From Gnetum montanum (lineage: Eukaryota > Streptophyta > Gnetopsida > Gnetales > Gnetaceae), in the NCBI GenBank assembly GCA_015680685.1, contig MNCI01033448.1, forward strand, positions 124,001 to 188,000: a stretch of DNA of 64,000 nucleotides, read 5' to 3'. Positions 1-11,353 of this stretch are shown here, piece by piece; the first letter of the stretch is position 1; each line of letters starts with the position of its first letter. The position numbers and the translations under genes are program-made. The notes below the pieces were generated by a model that searched no databases, was not told where the DNA came from, and saw only the letters and a list, made by a program, of their open reading frames with translations.

Positions 1-2160
1 ATATACCTTGCCACCTCTAATGCATCCATAGCGGCACTGCTATGACAAAAGCGAGACAATGGCTCTGAGATACCAGTGTATTTCCTGAGCCACGGATTAA
101 TAGCATATGAGTAAAAATACGACAAGCTAGAGAGGAAGTACCTAGCCTTAGTGTTCGGGCTAAAAAAGTGGTAGCATTACCTATTCCGCAGCACAACCAA
201 CATCATTTGCAAAAGCAACATACTTTGGGCTATCACCGGAAACCTATATGAAAGTAGTAGGATAGCGCGATTGAAGGCCATAACCGCAGAGTTCGACTTA
301 TGCTATGTAAGTCAATCATCGACAAAGGGCCAAGTCATAACAACCCAACTTACGGCCTTGCCAGTCGATGACCATGCAACCATAGATCCTAAGTTCCCAA
401 ATGAATATGTTAGCAATGTCACCATCATCCCGTTGCATTTCAAGGCAACCTTGCACTTTGATGGTGCCTCGACCACACGAGGAGGTAGCACCGCTGCCAC
501 GATCACATTCCCCTCTAGGGAAATGTACCCATCTACTTATCGTTTTGCGTTCCCTTACACCAACAACGTGGAAAAATACAAAGGGCTACTTAGAGGCCTC
601 TTAATTGCATGAGCGCTTAATGTACAACACCTGGCGATCCAGGGAGATTCACAACTAGTCGTGAATCAAATCACTAAAGTCTACACTTGCAAGGCTACAC
701 ACCTGCAACCCTACTATGACCTAGCAAAAGTCTTACTGAAGCAATTCGTGAAAACTGATGTGCAACACATGCCATGCAACGAGAACATCGTAAAAGATGC
801 CTTAGCTACCCTCTCATTAAACATCCCATTGCATTCCTTGGTAAACCTACCAACTGCGATCATAGAATGCATAGAACCTATCACTCAGGCGGAACACGTG
901 GTGTCTGTCCACACTGCGGACACCCGAAAGTGGTATGATAACATTAAAGCTTATTTACAGCATGTCAAACCCCGAGGTGGATTGACATTAGCTTAGAGAG
1001 ATGCAATACACAAGTGCGCTTGGAAATATCTACTCATGGGAAATAACACCCTGTGTTGATGATGCTATGATGCAATATTGTTGGCATGCGTGGGTGGTGA
1101 GTAGGCACTAAAAGTAGTTAATGAGGTTCATGAAGAGCTGTGCAATGGACACATAGCACCCAGGGCTATGGTTGCAAAAATCATATGCCTAGGGTACTAT
1201 TGGCCCTACATGGAGCGTGACTGCTTGTCGAAAGTTAATACATGTGATACATGGTAGAGATATGCAAATCTCATACACATAGCACCTACAGACGTGCACC
1301 CAACACAAATTACGTGGCCGTTCCAATGATGGGGACTAGACCTCATAGGGCCTATCATGCCTAAGTCCTCCGTAGGGCATAGCTTCATTATCACTGCCAC
1401 AAATTATTTTACTAAGTGGGTGGAAGCTATTCCCCTAAGGAAAACAACATCTCAGCAAATCTGCCATTTCATCCTCGATAACATCGTAACTAGGTTTGCG
1501 CTTTTAATGACTATTGTGACTGAGAATGGACCACAGTTCAGCAGTAAGGAAACCTGAACCTTCTATATCAACCTAGGCATTAAATAATCATTTTCTTCCC
1601 CTTATTATCCATAGGCAGAGGCTACAAATAAGTCCATCATCAACTTGCTGAAGTGGATGCTTAACAATAGCAAGAGGCAGTGGCACGAGCAAATACTCTA
1701 TGTCCTCTGGGCCTACCAAACGACTTGCAGAACTATGATGAGTAAGATCCCTTACAGTCTTATTTACAGATCTAAAGCTGTATTACCTCTTGAGTTGCAG
1801 GTACCCTCACTTCGGATGATCCTGTCTGACATCATGAGCGAGGCCCAGAACAATGAATCACGGACCATCGACCTCAACTCAGTGGAGGAGGAACGCATGC
1901 AGATGCTGAAACGAATCAAGCACTATCAGAATAAACAACAGCAAAAGCACCATGCAGACCCACATCAATAGCCAGTGTAGAAGGGAGACCTCATCCTTAA
2001 GACCGTTCGTGAGCATGTAAGTAAATTCTTAGCCAATTGGGAAGGTCCTTACGTGGTCACTAAAGCCTTTAGGAATGGAGCCTTCAAACTGGCAGACATG
2101 GATGACAACGAGTTCACCAACCCAGTGAACCACACATACCTCAAGCCATACTATGTCTAA
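1..2160 (+). pseudogene. E1 Tat-lineage pol, 3' half: RNase H, second RNase H, integrase
   Basis: Reading frame 1 stays in register from the first base to the TAA at 2158-2160, interrupted only by substitution stops. Domains in order: RNase H of the RT unit (about 1-330, with the PVYFLSHGL and LERKYLALVFGLKKW blocks); archaeal-type second RNase H (about 450-830, LHFDGAS, then TNNVEKY, then DALATLS), the hallmark of the Tat/Ogre lineage; integrase zinc-binding region (about 1129-1275); integrase core (about 1318-1790, WGLDLIGPI, FTKWVEAIPL, LYVLWAYQTT); C-terminal domain ending NHTYLKPYYV. The second catalytic Asp of integrase, normally in a DNGPQF block, reads E (TENGPQF, near 1525). About a dozen in-frame stops, nearly all one transition from CAG, CAA or CGA. 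RT lies upstream of the window. Non-functional. Confidence 0.95.
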
Positions 2161-2166
2161 AGTGCA

Positions 2167-2425
2167 ATGACAACAACATGCACCATCTGCTATGATGATA
2201 AACTGGCAGTCATACTAGGAAGTATCCACAATGATGATAAATTCGCAACATCCACCATCCATGATGTAAAACTGGCACTATTAGTCGACTATGACTATAA
2301 AATGGCATTGCACGTCCGCTACGATGTAAAACTAGCATGTACGGTCTACTGGGATGTTAAACCAGCATAGCGGCCCACTGGGACCTTAAACTAGCACACG
2401 GTCTATCAAGACCTTAAACTGGGTT
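2167..2425 (+). repeat. Minisatellite A, E1 copy
   Basis: About seven imperfect units of roughly 33-38 bp with the core tatgatgttaaactggca. They begin just after the pol stop codon. The same array follows pol or its remnant in E4, E5 and E7. Confidence 0.85.
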
Positions 2426-3410
2426 TGTGTCGCACCCTCAACATGCACCACCACTAGATACATGTCAAACAAAGGGGCATGACACTGACACGTGGGTGGG
2501 ATGTTGTAGCTCCAGGACGTACTTCTTGACACAAGGAGAACATGGTCTGGGGCGTATGCACCTCCACCCTCGGTGTCATGTTGACCTTTTGAAAATGTCG
2601 TATGATGTCATATGGGCCTTTCAAACCTACCGTCACCATAGCCCATCACACTGATGGTAAATCCTAGGTTCATTCCTGCTTGTAGGGTGCTGATAGTATT
2701 GTGGACTAGCCACGATATTGTTGCTCTTTAGTTCCCTACCAAGGTTTCAGCTCACGCAATGTTTAGCTATGTGGTAGTTGATCTCATAGCTGAACTGAGC
2801 ATGCATTCCTTTGGCGGGGATTCCAGTGCATCTGCGTCCCCGGTGGCTTGGGGACCAGCTCCCCCACAACCGGCATTGCTAGGAATGCTACTAGCCTCCC
2901 TGCTTTGGGCATCTCATATCAGCAATGGTGCTCATAAGTAACAACAATGCCAGTAGCCAGCAAGACCTTGTCCCCACAGATGCATCCCACTACAGCAGCA
3001 AAGGCTACAGCTTTGTGAAGAAAGTGCCTCGACTAACATGATTATTTGAGAGTGCAAATTCTGGCACGCGCGTAACATAGCTCACCATGTGGAAGACTGC
3101 AGTAGGCAAGTTAGAACCCTCCATGGATGTAATGCAACTCATCTTGTGGAGGGGACACCTACCTATAGGAGGTTGAAGAATAGTGCCAGCTAGAGATGAA
3201 AATGAAAAAGAGCCCCTCAAAGCACTTCAATGAGGGACTTGGCTAAACATCATCTCTGCTCTCTACCTAAACCTCCAAAGAATCAATGCAACACTCTCAA
3301 TCACGGCCAAGTGACGTCCCAGCATTCACAAAGCGACAACCTTAGCATTTCTCCTGCTGCGGTGTTTTGTATTCTTTGCCGACGTCCATCGAGCCTGTTC
3401 TCTAGACGTC
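2426..3410 (+). other. E1 3' noncoding region between minisatellite A and PPT
   Basis: Aligns in patches with 22706-23869 (E4), 31400-32905 (E5) and the reverse of 52540-53640 (E7). The clearest block is ATGGATGTAATGCAACTCAT near 3121, which also reads as a short conserved peptide, MDVMQLI. The last 100 bases resemble the segment just before the PPT in the other copies. No other coding sequence seen. Confidence 0.7.
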
Positions 3411-3426
3411 AACAAAGAGGGGTCAA
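3411..3426 (+). promoter_or_regulatory. Polypurine tract of E1
   Basis: AACAAAGAGGGGTCAA directly before the LTR start TGAAAAATCC. The same AACAAAGAGGGGC motif precedes the LTRs at 23886 and 32923, so it is the plus-strand priming site. Confidence 0.9.
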
Positions 3427-5222
3427 TGAAAAATCCTAAAAAATACGAGGTCATCTTACCCTCACCAGGCTATTGCAATCTGGACAGCACTATGGAAGTT
3501 CATCAAGAGAAGAACGTTATGAGTCCAGGTCGGCCAATTTGGAAAATTTTCTACTTTGAGCATGGACAGGTTCTATACCATCCTGCTCACCAACCAAAGT
3601 AGCCTAAACAGCTGGCAGCCTACTCAGAAATAGTGTGTAGAATCAACGGTAGCATCCTAGATGCGCAAGAAATAGTTTGGCAAGTTTTCTAAGTCACGAA
3701 GCCTACTACCATATGCTATGCTACGTAGCATAGAAAGCTTCAGAAAATAATGGCGGAACAAAGTGCTATGCTATGCAAGGTCACACAGCGTAGCATAGCA
3801 ATGTCTTCACCAACCACTCCCCTCGCCCAATTTCGAGTTCTGCAGTGATGTCCCTTTTCGTCAGGAAGCGGAAAACCATGTCTGCTACTACGCTACACTG
3901 AGCTACATGGAGCAACAAGGCGTAGCAATCCTACGGAAGAGATAGAAGAAAATTCGAAAGGCAGAATCAACAAAGTTCAAAAAATTGGCATCATAGGATA
4001 ATGGTTTACAAATCAGCAAACCTTTCGTGACTAAGGAAGGTTGCTATGCTACGTAGCGTAGCATAGCGTCGCAAGCATGTGACATATGGCAAGATGCATG
4101 AGACAAGGTGCTACACTACTCCAAGTAAGCCACATCACAAAGCATAGTGAGGCATTCAAGTGGTTGTGCGATATCAATGCACTCCACCTAATCGGACTAT
4201 TGGCACACGTCTCTAGACACTCACAACATGATTACGGCATAGTAGGATTGTAGTTATTGCAAGGTAGGTTCGCATCTCAACGGTTTTGTAAGCCCAACAA
4301 TCAAAAATGCCTCGAGTAGCACCAGTAAGACAAAACAAGCCTACGGCACGTAGCATTCAAACCACTCTTTTTTGCTTACCTTCAGCCCTATAAATATCCC
4401 GGTAAATAGCATATAACGGGCCTACAATTTTTGCTAAAAAAATACCTGCAATTTGGCAAAAGCCAAAGATTTGTAATGTTGGAAATTTTGAAAAGAGTTC
4501 ACATTCTTCTGGAAGAAAATAGCTTCCAAGTAGTGGAAACCTTGAGATTCTAAAACAAATATTTCCCCTCTCGCTGGCATTGTAATAATCAAAGTCATCT
4601 ATTTAACATTGTAAACAGAGAATCTCTCTCGGCTGGTGTAAGGTCTCCATCTCCATTCTACCACCTTGGTAGAGCCCCACATTATTTGTACGTGAAGTCT
4701 ATGTCTAAGCACATAGCTCTTTCTATTTTTTTGGCATGCCTTAGTTACTCTCGGGACTTCCGCACTCCATCATGTTGTGCAGCTGACTATATCCACCCTG
4801 ACCAGACGAATTTGTAGCTTTGAAGCGGTGCATGTTTCTAACCATACTTTACTTTAACTCTTATTTATTGTCTAGTTTTCTTGCATAATTTTCTATCTTA
4901 TTTACCTTTAAGCATTATTTTGTATTACTGTCGCATTTCTGTTTTATTCATCTTTAAGCATTATTTCACATTACTGTTGCATTTTTTTTATAGTTTCTCC
5001 CTTGCTTTAGTTACCAATAAGCATTATCTCACATTTTGCATTATTTACATTGCAAAAGGCTATATTGACATTGATGTAAGTCCCTATCTAATCGACCAGA
5101 CCATTCAGGGAACCCCATGTTCGCACACACCTAGCACCACCCTCCCGCGGATACGTGGTTGGAACTGTCGCATCCGCTGACCCTCGGCATTCTTCCAGCC
5201 GCCAACATTTTTAGTCACTACA
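3427..5222 (+). repeat. E1 3' LTR (type I), about 1.8 kb
   Basis: Starts TG after the PPT and ends ...TTTTTAGTCACTACA. Long patches match the LTR at 54972-56591 (+) and the reverse of 11354-12988, including the end block with ccctatctaatcgaccagac (5081-5100). It contains several imperfect palindromes centred on TACGTA and a TATA box at 4389. The next bases, TTGAC (5223-5227), match interior sequence of the antisense gene in E8, so they are a target-site duplication candidate for insertion of E1 into E2; the other copy would lie left of the window. Short ORFs inside the LTR look fortuitous. Confidence 0.88.
4389..4396 (+). promoter_or_regulatory. TATA box of E1 LTR
   Basis: TATAAATA in the context agccctataaatatcccgg. 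The same agccctataaatac context recurs in the LTRs at 12017 (-), 17720 (+), 52034 (-) and, weaker, 55920 (+). Confidence 0.75.
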
Positions 5223-5498
5223 TTGACGTGGCCATAGGCATCTTAACAAGAGGGCCTTCAGTTACATCCCTAGCTTCTAAGTCTAGGGCTTGGACTAGAT
5301 GCTTTTGCCAGTTTGGGGATGCTTCTAAGGCTACTATAGTGTTAGTTGTGGTCGACCCCCAGTCGATCATGTCAGGGTTCAACTGTCTCGCGAGCTTGCC
5401 CTATGGCCCTGCTATCGTTAAAGGCATGAAAAGGTTACAATGGATTCCCATCTCTTGCTTGACCTACCATCATAAGATGAAACCCTAGTTAATAGGCG

Positions 5499-6322
5499 AA
5501 GGATCTCAGGTTAAGGAACAAGTTCCTTGTTACCCGTAACCCTTATGTTGAGGACTGGCACAAGGCTGTAGATGACTATGCTAGATTTTGGACTGTCATT
5601 TGTCAGAACGTTGAATCCACTCATGAGATAGTCGAACAACAGATGAAGATGGACTTGCTAGCCCAGAAGTGTTAAGACATGAAAGATATTAGCGCCAAGG
5701 TTTTCGAATAGGGGCGAACCTAGAGAAACCACAAACATGTATACAAGCTAGAGAATGACACCCATCGAAAACTATACAAAGATGTTGCAGTGGAAGCATT
5801 CACCTATGAAGAATTTGTGAATGCCATCGATACTTCTGAGGCCTATGCTAAGTTCAAAGAGCAGATAAAGGTTACAGAATCTCCTGACTTGAAAGTGGAC
5901 CTTCCTATAATAGAGATTGCAACCGCCTCCCTTTCCATGGGACCTTTAACATGGACAACCATGGAAAGGGAGAAAGCCACTGCTGTGAATGCTAAACTTA
6001 GCAATAGGCATTAGATGAACATCACAATAGAGGAGGTTTGGCATCACCTTAGGCTTAGTCTAGACCAGATACCCTTTGAGACCAATGCAGGCCCCTCTCA
6101 AGTTAGTCACTTTACTGTGTAGATGCTCATGCTATGTTATAGTTTGCATTTGTTACCCTCACTGACTACTTCATTCCTATGATGTAGGCTCCAGATCAGG
6201 GTGCAAGGCCTATAGGGGGAGGGAATGAAGAACCATTAGAAGGAAACATAGAGGAGGATGATGCACAAGTAGATGAAGTAGAGGTGAGCTGTGAGGATGA
6301 TGCAAACAGAGACAACCCATGA
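5499..6322 (+). pseudogene. Antisense gene (aORF) of E2: last two exons
   Basis: It lies on the strand opposite to gag and pol of E2. The upstream exon is open in frame 3 from about 5499 to 6101 apart from a few substitution stops (three TAG and a TAA from CAG/CAA, one Trp codon to TAG). It encodes a charged, helical-looking region (DDYARFW, QMKMDLLAQK, MEAFTYEEF, ESPDLKVDLP). An 86-nt intron follows (6102-6187, CAA|GTTAGT to GATGTAG|GCT). The last exon (6188-6322, 135 nt including TGA) gives an acidic tail ending DDANRDNP. E8 carries the same intron and exon lengths on its minus strand, and a divergent copy lies at 39595-50719. The family is unknown to me. The 5' exons are cut off by E1; 5228-5498 is weakly matched. 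Confidence 0.75.
6102..6187 (+). other. Putative 86-nt intron in E2 antisense gene
   Basis: Begins GTTAGTCAC, ends CTATGATGTAG. The E8 counterpart (61709-61624, minus) is also exactly 86 nt with the same GTTAGTCAC donor and a GATGCAG acceptor. It joins exons in phase 0. Confidence 0.7.
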
Positions 6323-6469
6323 CAGTATGGAATTTTCTTTTTGAAATTTTTGAAATTTTGAAATTTTTGTGAAATTTTCACAAACATTTCCAATAGATGA
6401 AAGTTTTGAATAAAATGAAAGACCTTAGAAAAGAAATTGATTTTTCATTAACTTCTATATCATGTAAAG

Positions 6470-6790
6470 GTTTCATGTTTTCGTATGCTAGTTTTAGGCG
6501 ATTTCGGGCCATTGCTAGTTTTAGGCCATTTTGGGCCATTACATAACATGCCAGAAGGATTATATGTTAACAAAGAGAAAAGAAAAAATGTTAGTTTTAG
6601 GCCATTTGTGGCCATTGCTGAAAGAGATAGTGCGTTAACAAAGAAAAGAGCGATGATGCTAGTTTTAAGCCATTTTGGACCATGGTGTAGCATGCCAGAA
6701 GGATGGCATGTTAACAAAGCGAAAAGCAACGATGCTAGTTTTAGGCCATTTCAGGTCATAGCATAGCATTCCAAAAGGACGGCATGTTAA
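6470..6790 (-). repeat. Minisatellite B, E2 copy
   Basis: Imperfect units of roughly 75-110 bp. On the minus strand each has the core ggcctaaaactagca followed by T-rich sequence and a gttaacatgcc block. It lies between the protease end and the antisense gene, exactly as in E8 (61015-61310). Confidence 0.85.
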
Positions 6791-6869
6791 CAAAGCAAAG
6801 AAGTGGAGAATGTACAAGGGATGAAAACTAGGCAGGAAGCAGTAGGGTTGCTACGCTATGCGTAGCTGC

Positions 6870-9800
6870 CTCTTGACCTGTTGTGGGTTGATTGGAACGT
6901 GAGGCCAAGGTGTTTCTCTAGGGCCCTCGTTCACATCATCGTCCTCCACTTGGAAGGGCAACACAACCCATGCATTTTTTATTTGGGAGTCAGCTCGCTA
7001 AGCTAATCCTTCCATTGGATGGTTAATGCATGCGTGAGTAGGACCCTCACTCTTGGAGGTTGTGACCTTTGAGCTCTACTCCATGTCTACGTTACTAATT
7101 ACTTGCATCACTACTTTGTCTCCATGGATCACCACCTACCTTATTGTGTATGATAAGTGGATTTCCTAGTGTATAGACGAGGAGATAGCCCTATGTTGCA
7201 CTAACCATGATCTTCCTAAGATCAGGTTAAACCCATTCATTTCCTCGACCATGATGAACATTGCATCTATGGGGAACTGGTCCCCCACTATGAAGTCTAC
7301 ATGAACTGTGCCTTTCACCAGGATGTGTGCCCCATTGAAGGACCTTAGACATGATGTCATTGTGGATTTTATCTGGTCGACCAATCCCAACTTGTCCACA
7401 ATAAGGAAGGGAATGACATTTGTGGTAGCCTCATCATCAATATGTACCCTTCAGATCCGATGTTGGCCGACCTAAATTGTGACGAAGAGAGGTGTCGTAG
7501 CCACTTGACCCTCTTTGGGATCTTTCCTAATGGCATCATTACTGAAAGTCAATTGAGGTGTCATGGAATCCGTAGGTATAGAGGGAAGCATGACCAAATG
7601 GATAGCTTCCTCTTTTTCCGACATGTCCTCATCGACCAGAACCACCGTTAACATACAGATTAGAGCCTTGCAGTGGGGTATAGATGCATAATTAGGTTGT
7701 ACAAGCTCAATGTAGTATTTTTCTACTTTAGAGCTTGCTTGACCTAAGTGAGGGCATCTAGAAGATCTTGGCCACTCCCTTGTTTGATGCTTTCCTCCTC
7801 TTTGGTTTGTCCCAGAAGATGAATCTCCCAAGGAGAGGTGACTTTGGATCTGGGTTCAGATCCTCGTAGGTAGGGTGATGCAGGCTGCATAATCATGTTG
7901 ACCTTCATCTTTGGGGCCGAAGGTGTAGGTTCAAAGGGCAAGAACATAAGCTTGGGGATATCCTTGACAATACTTCCCTTCAACGTCTTACCCACCAAGT
8001 GGACTTCTCGCCTTGCGGGGCAAGGAGGGTTTTTAGCTTTGTTGCGTGAGATAGGGGCTATCGAAGGCGTCAGCCCCTTGATGACGAATGGATCTAGAGG
8101 TGTTAACTGATGGAACCGTGTGGCTAAATGCCCATGGTGGGAATTTTAGGACGAATGGTTGCTACGATCTTAGACCAACTATTGGTGGTGCTGGTGCACT
8201 ATGCTGAGGCACACAGACCACGAATGGCTACCGGGGTGGCCTGGGATCACTGTCAATGCCGATAGCATTAATGACATAATTAGCATTATTGGCATTGAGC
8301 GGATCTATGTAGACATACATAGATTGGTTTTTAGGGCATACTGGGTTACTTTCATCCAGCACCATTTTTCCTTGGTCGATTAATCTTTGGATGTCATCTT
8401 GCAAAGCCAGACAATAATCCGTGTTGTGACCACACTGTTGGTGGTAATCACAAAATCTGTCTAGCCTGAAACTTCTAGGAACTGGAGGCTCATTGGATAG
8501 GGCCAAAGAGGGATTCCTAAGGAGCTCACAGTAGCGTTGATGTCTCGTGTATACCTCTTCCAACATCTAATTATGTTGGATGTATCCTGCTGCCAGTAGT
8601 TGCTTCAGAAGCTCTAAACGCTTTAGAGGAAGTGGGATGTACTTTGAATGATCTTTATGCTCAAAATTGGGTTTGGGTTGTGTAGATGTCTTGGGCATAG
8701 GTGTAACAACTTGCGGCACGTGGCCTTATTTGGTCATGGGGTTAGCCATGGGTATGGCTGGTTTCTTGTTATTCTTGCTACCACTGCTACTAGGTTTGGG
8801 CTTGGCCTCGGTTGCCACAGTGGCCACTGTGGTTGTTGGGGCCTTACCCTTGTCCTTTTTTGTGAAGGTGTTTTTGTAAGTGATGTAGGACGGGTCTTTG
8901 CTTTCCTCGACTGCATCCTGTATGCTCTTAGTTTGCATGAAAGCCTAACTAAAAGAGCGAGGAGTGAGGTAGTACAATTTAGACTTGATGAAGTCGTTTA
9001 CTATGCCCTTAAAGATGGCCAATAGGTGGGGTTCTGCGATGGGATCGTGGATTTTGTTAAGGGTTGCGCTCCAACATTGAATGAACTTTTGGACTAGTTC
9101 AAGTGGGTCTTGCTTCATGCTCATCAACTGATCTAGCGTGGTTTCTGGCTTCATGTTGTACTTGAAGCCTGTCACAAACTGGGTTAAGAGCTCTTCCAAA
9201 GTTGAAATGAATGATTGTGGCAATGCGTGGTACCAATCTAGGGCTTTCCTAGCTAGGGACATGGCGAAGACGTGAATGATCGTGTGCAGCCATTGTTGCA
9301 ATAGAAAAGACTCAGACCTGAAGGTAACAAGATGCATGTTGGGATCTCCCTCCCCATCATACTTCATGAACTATGATACAGACATCCCCAGGGATAATGT
9401 CAAAGCAGGGATTGCAGGGCTGATGGGGTCATCCTAGTAAAAGTCCATGACTTGTATCGTGTTGGACCCAATAGCTTTAAGGCATTTTATTTCCTCAGTG
9501 ATGGTCTCGATGAGCTGAAACACTTGGTCCAAACCCAGTGACGTTGTAGATGGTTGGGGGGCTACGGAGGTAGCTCCCACCTGTGGCATGGCGAGGGCGG
9601 TGGTATGACCCATTAGCAGTACCTCCGGGACAACCCCTGCCAGCAGTGATTCCTATGTTGTCCACCACCTAGTAGGTGGTGTTGTTGGAGTAGAAATCAT
9701 GGGTTGGGCTACTGGGTAGACTGCTTGTGTCATTGGCAATGTAGACCATGGCCTTGTGTTGGGTTGCATAGTCTACGAGGCTTGCTGTATTTAAGAGCAC

Positions 9801-10675
9801 ACGTAGTGAAACATCTGCGATGGTTGCGGAGTAGGTAGAGAAGCAAATGGGGCCCACCATGTGGACGGGCTGAGACCCACCATAGTAGGTGGAACTAACC
9901 TGAATGTAGGAATAGAGGAAAAAGTCACGTATTTTTGCGAAGTTGGTATGGTATGAACATGTGGTAGGGTAGCCATGGTTGGTGTGTTATATGCCATAGG
10001 AATAGACTACTGAACAGCCTACAAAGGGATGGTAGCTACAAATGGAACAGGCGAAATAGGTGAGAGCGGGCATTAAAACATCACAAAATTGGCGTGGCTA
10101 CCCATAGCAGCTGTAATCATGCATTGCAAAAGCATAAGTGTAATTACAAAGGGAGCGGTAACATATGATGGCTTGTTCCAAAAGGACTGAGTAGGAGGGA
10201 TAGGAGAAGGGCTGGTTGGACCTCCCTTATTCTATTGGGAATCGAGTTCCTCCTACCCATCCTGAAAAGCATCATCCTGGTTGGATGCTGTGTCTTGTTA
10301 CTTCCTAAGCCTAGCCAACTAGATTTTTTGGTCTAGAAGCCTTTGATATGCTTGTGTTAAAGATAAAGAAACACTGGGAATAGGAACAAATTCCTTTCCA
10401 TTGTAGTAAGTGAACTCGAAGCTACATTTTTCTTCGAGTTCATGTAAATCCAAGGGTAGATTTACCTGCACCTTTGCACAGAGGAAGCTGTAATGCTCAT
10501 GTTGCTGGGCCAATCCCTTGGGTCCTCAATTTTGAATTCTGAGAGATCGACATGTTTCCAGTATCGGGCTCAGTGGTTGTTCAGCACCAATAGTACCTTG
10601 AACCGTGATGGGCTTTTCAATGTTCAAGGGAACTTCCACGTTGAACGAATTAACAATAGTAGTTGAAAAATCCAT
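6870..10675 (-). pseudogene. E2 gag-protease
   Basis: Start ATG at 10675-10673 (MDFSTTIVNSF), the same gag start as E8 (57151). Retrotransposon gag core about 9367-8945 (KYDGEGDPNMHLVTF, ARKALDWYHALP, LDQLMSMKQDPLE). A Lys/Ala-rich linker (8938-8726) leads to a CX2HX4HX4C knuckle (FCDYHQQCGHNTDYC, near 8450). Protease about 7450-7050, ending NLILGRSWL; its active site reads DDEA where E8 has DDGV, so the Gly is lost. Coding ends near 6870 at CAAGAG|GCAGCTACG, where E8 has CAAAG|GTAGCTATG: a likely intron 1 donor with GT changed to GC. Frameshifts and stops throughout; non-functional. Confidence 0.9.
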
Positions 10676-10759
10676 TGCAAGTAAGTAGTTATGCAAGAAA
10701 GTGCAAAAGTTATGCAAAAGAGTGCAAATGAACAAGGAAATTGGAAAACAGCATAAAAT

Positions 10760-11240
10760 AAGGCTTTACATCTTGCCGAATTCCAAAGGAACCGTCGAGG
10801 CAACCGACCTACACCATACAAGGCGTAAATAACCATAAATGTGTGTCACGTGTACACTAGTGCACAATAGGGTGCAAAATGCATGCAAGATTACTGTAAG
10901 ATGGGAAAGCTAGCTAGCAACCAAGAAGGCTTTGCGTCTTGTAGGATCCCTGAGGGACCGTCAAAGCAACCGCTCTGTATTACGTGAGATGGGGTACAAC
11001 GTGCATGCAAGAAAACCATAAGACAGGCAAGCTAACTAGCGACCAGGAAGGCTTTGTGTCTCACAGGATCCCTGAGGAACTGTCGAAGATACTGCTCTAT
11101 ACCACGTGAGATGGGATACAAAACGCATGCAAGACAATTGTAAGATGAGATAGTTAGCTGGCAATCGAGGACTTTGTATTCTGTAGGGCTCTCGAGGAAC
11201 CGTTGAGGCAACCAATATGCATCGCACAAAGTGAAAAAAA
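10760..11240 (-). repeat. Leader tandem array of E2
   Basis: About four units with a 122-bp period (GCATGCAAG recurs at 10881, 11003 and 11125), each with a ggatccctgagg-like block, between the PBS and gag start. E8 has a related array with about 155-bp period (56592-57060). Untranslated leader. Confidence 0.85.
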
Positions 11241-11330
11241 CCACAAAAGGGTATCACATTTATGCTTATACGTATCAAGGTCCAGAAGGCTCACAGAACT
11301 ACCATGACACGCGGAAAAGGCACCAAAAGG

Positions 11331-11347
11331 CCTTCCTTCTAGCACCA
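11331..11347 (-). promoter_or_regulatory. Primer binding site of E2
   Basis: TGGTGCTAGAAGGAAGG a few bases inside the 5' LTR end. Equivalent sites are TGGCACTAGAAGGAGGG (18456, E4) and TGATACTAGAAGGAGGG (14465, E3). I cannot name the tRNA primer. Confidence 0.7.
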
Positions 11348-11353
11348 GAAAAA

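Noticed and set aside
2167-2425. CRISPR-like spacing of short repeats
   Set aside because: Units are imperfect, spacers are themselves related, no cas genes, and the setting is a plant retrotransposon.
4881-5488. Open frames of 99 and 109 codons in and after the E1 LTR as host genes
   Set aside because: They lie within LTR sequence shared with other copies and have no domain; the second crosses the LTR-element boundary.
8648-9025. 125-codon plus-strand frame in E2
   Set aside because: Shadow of gag on the other strand; the sense frame has the recognisable gag core and knuckle.
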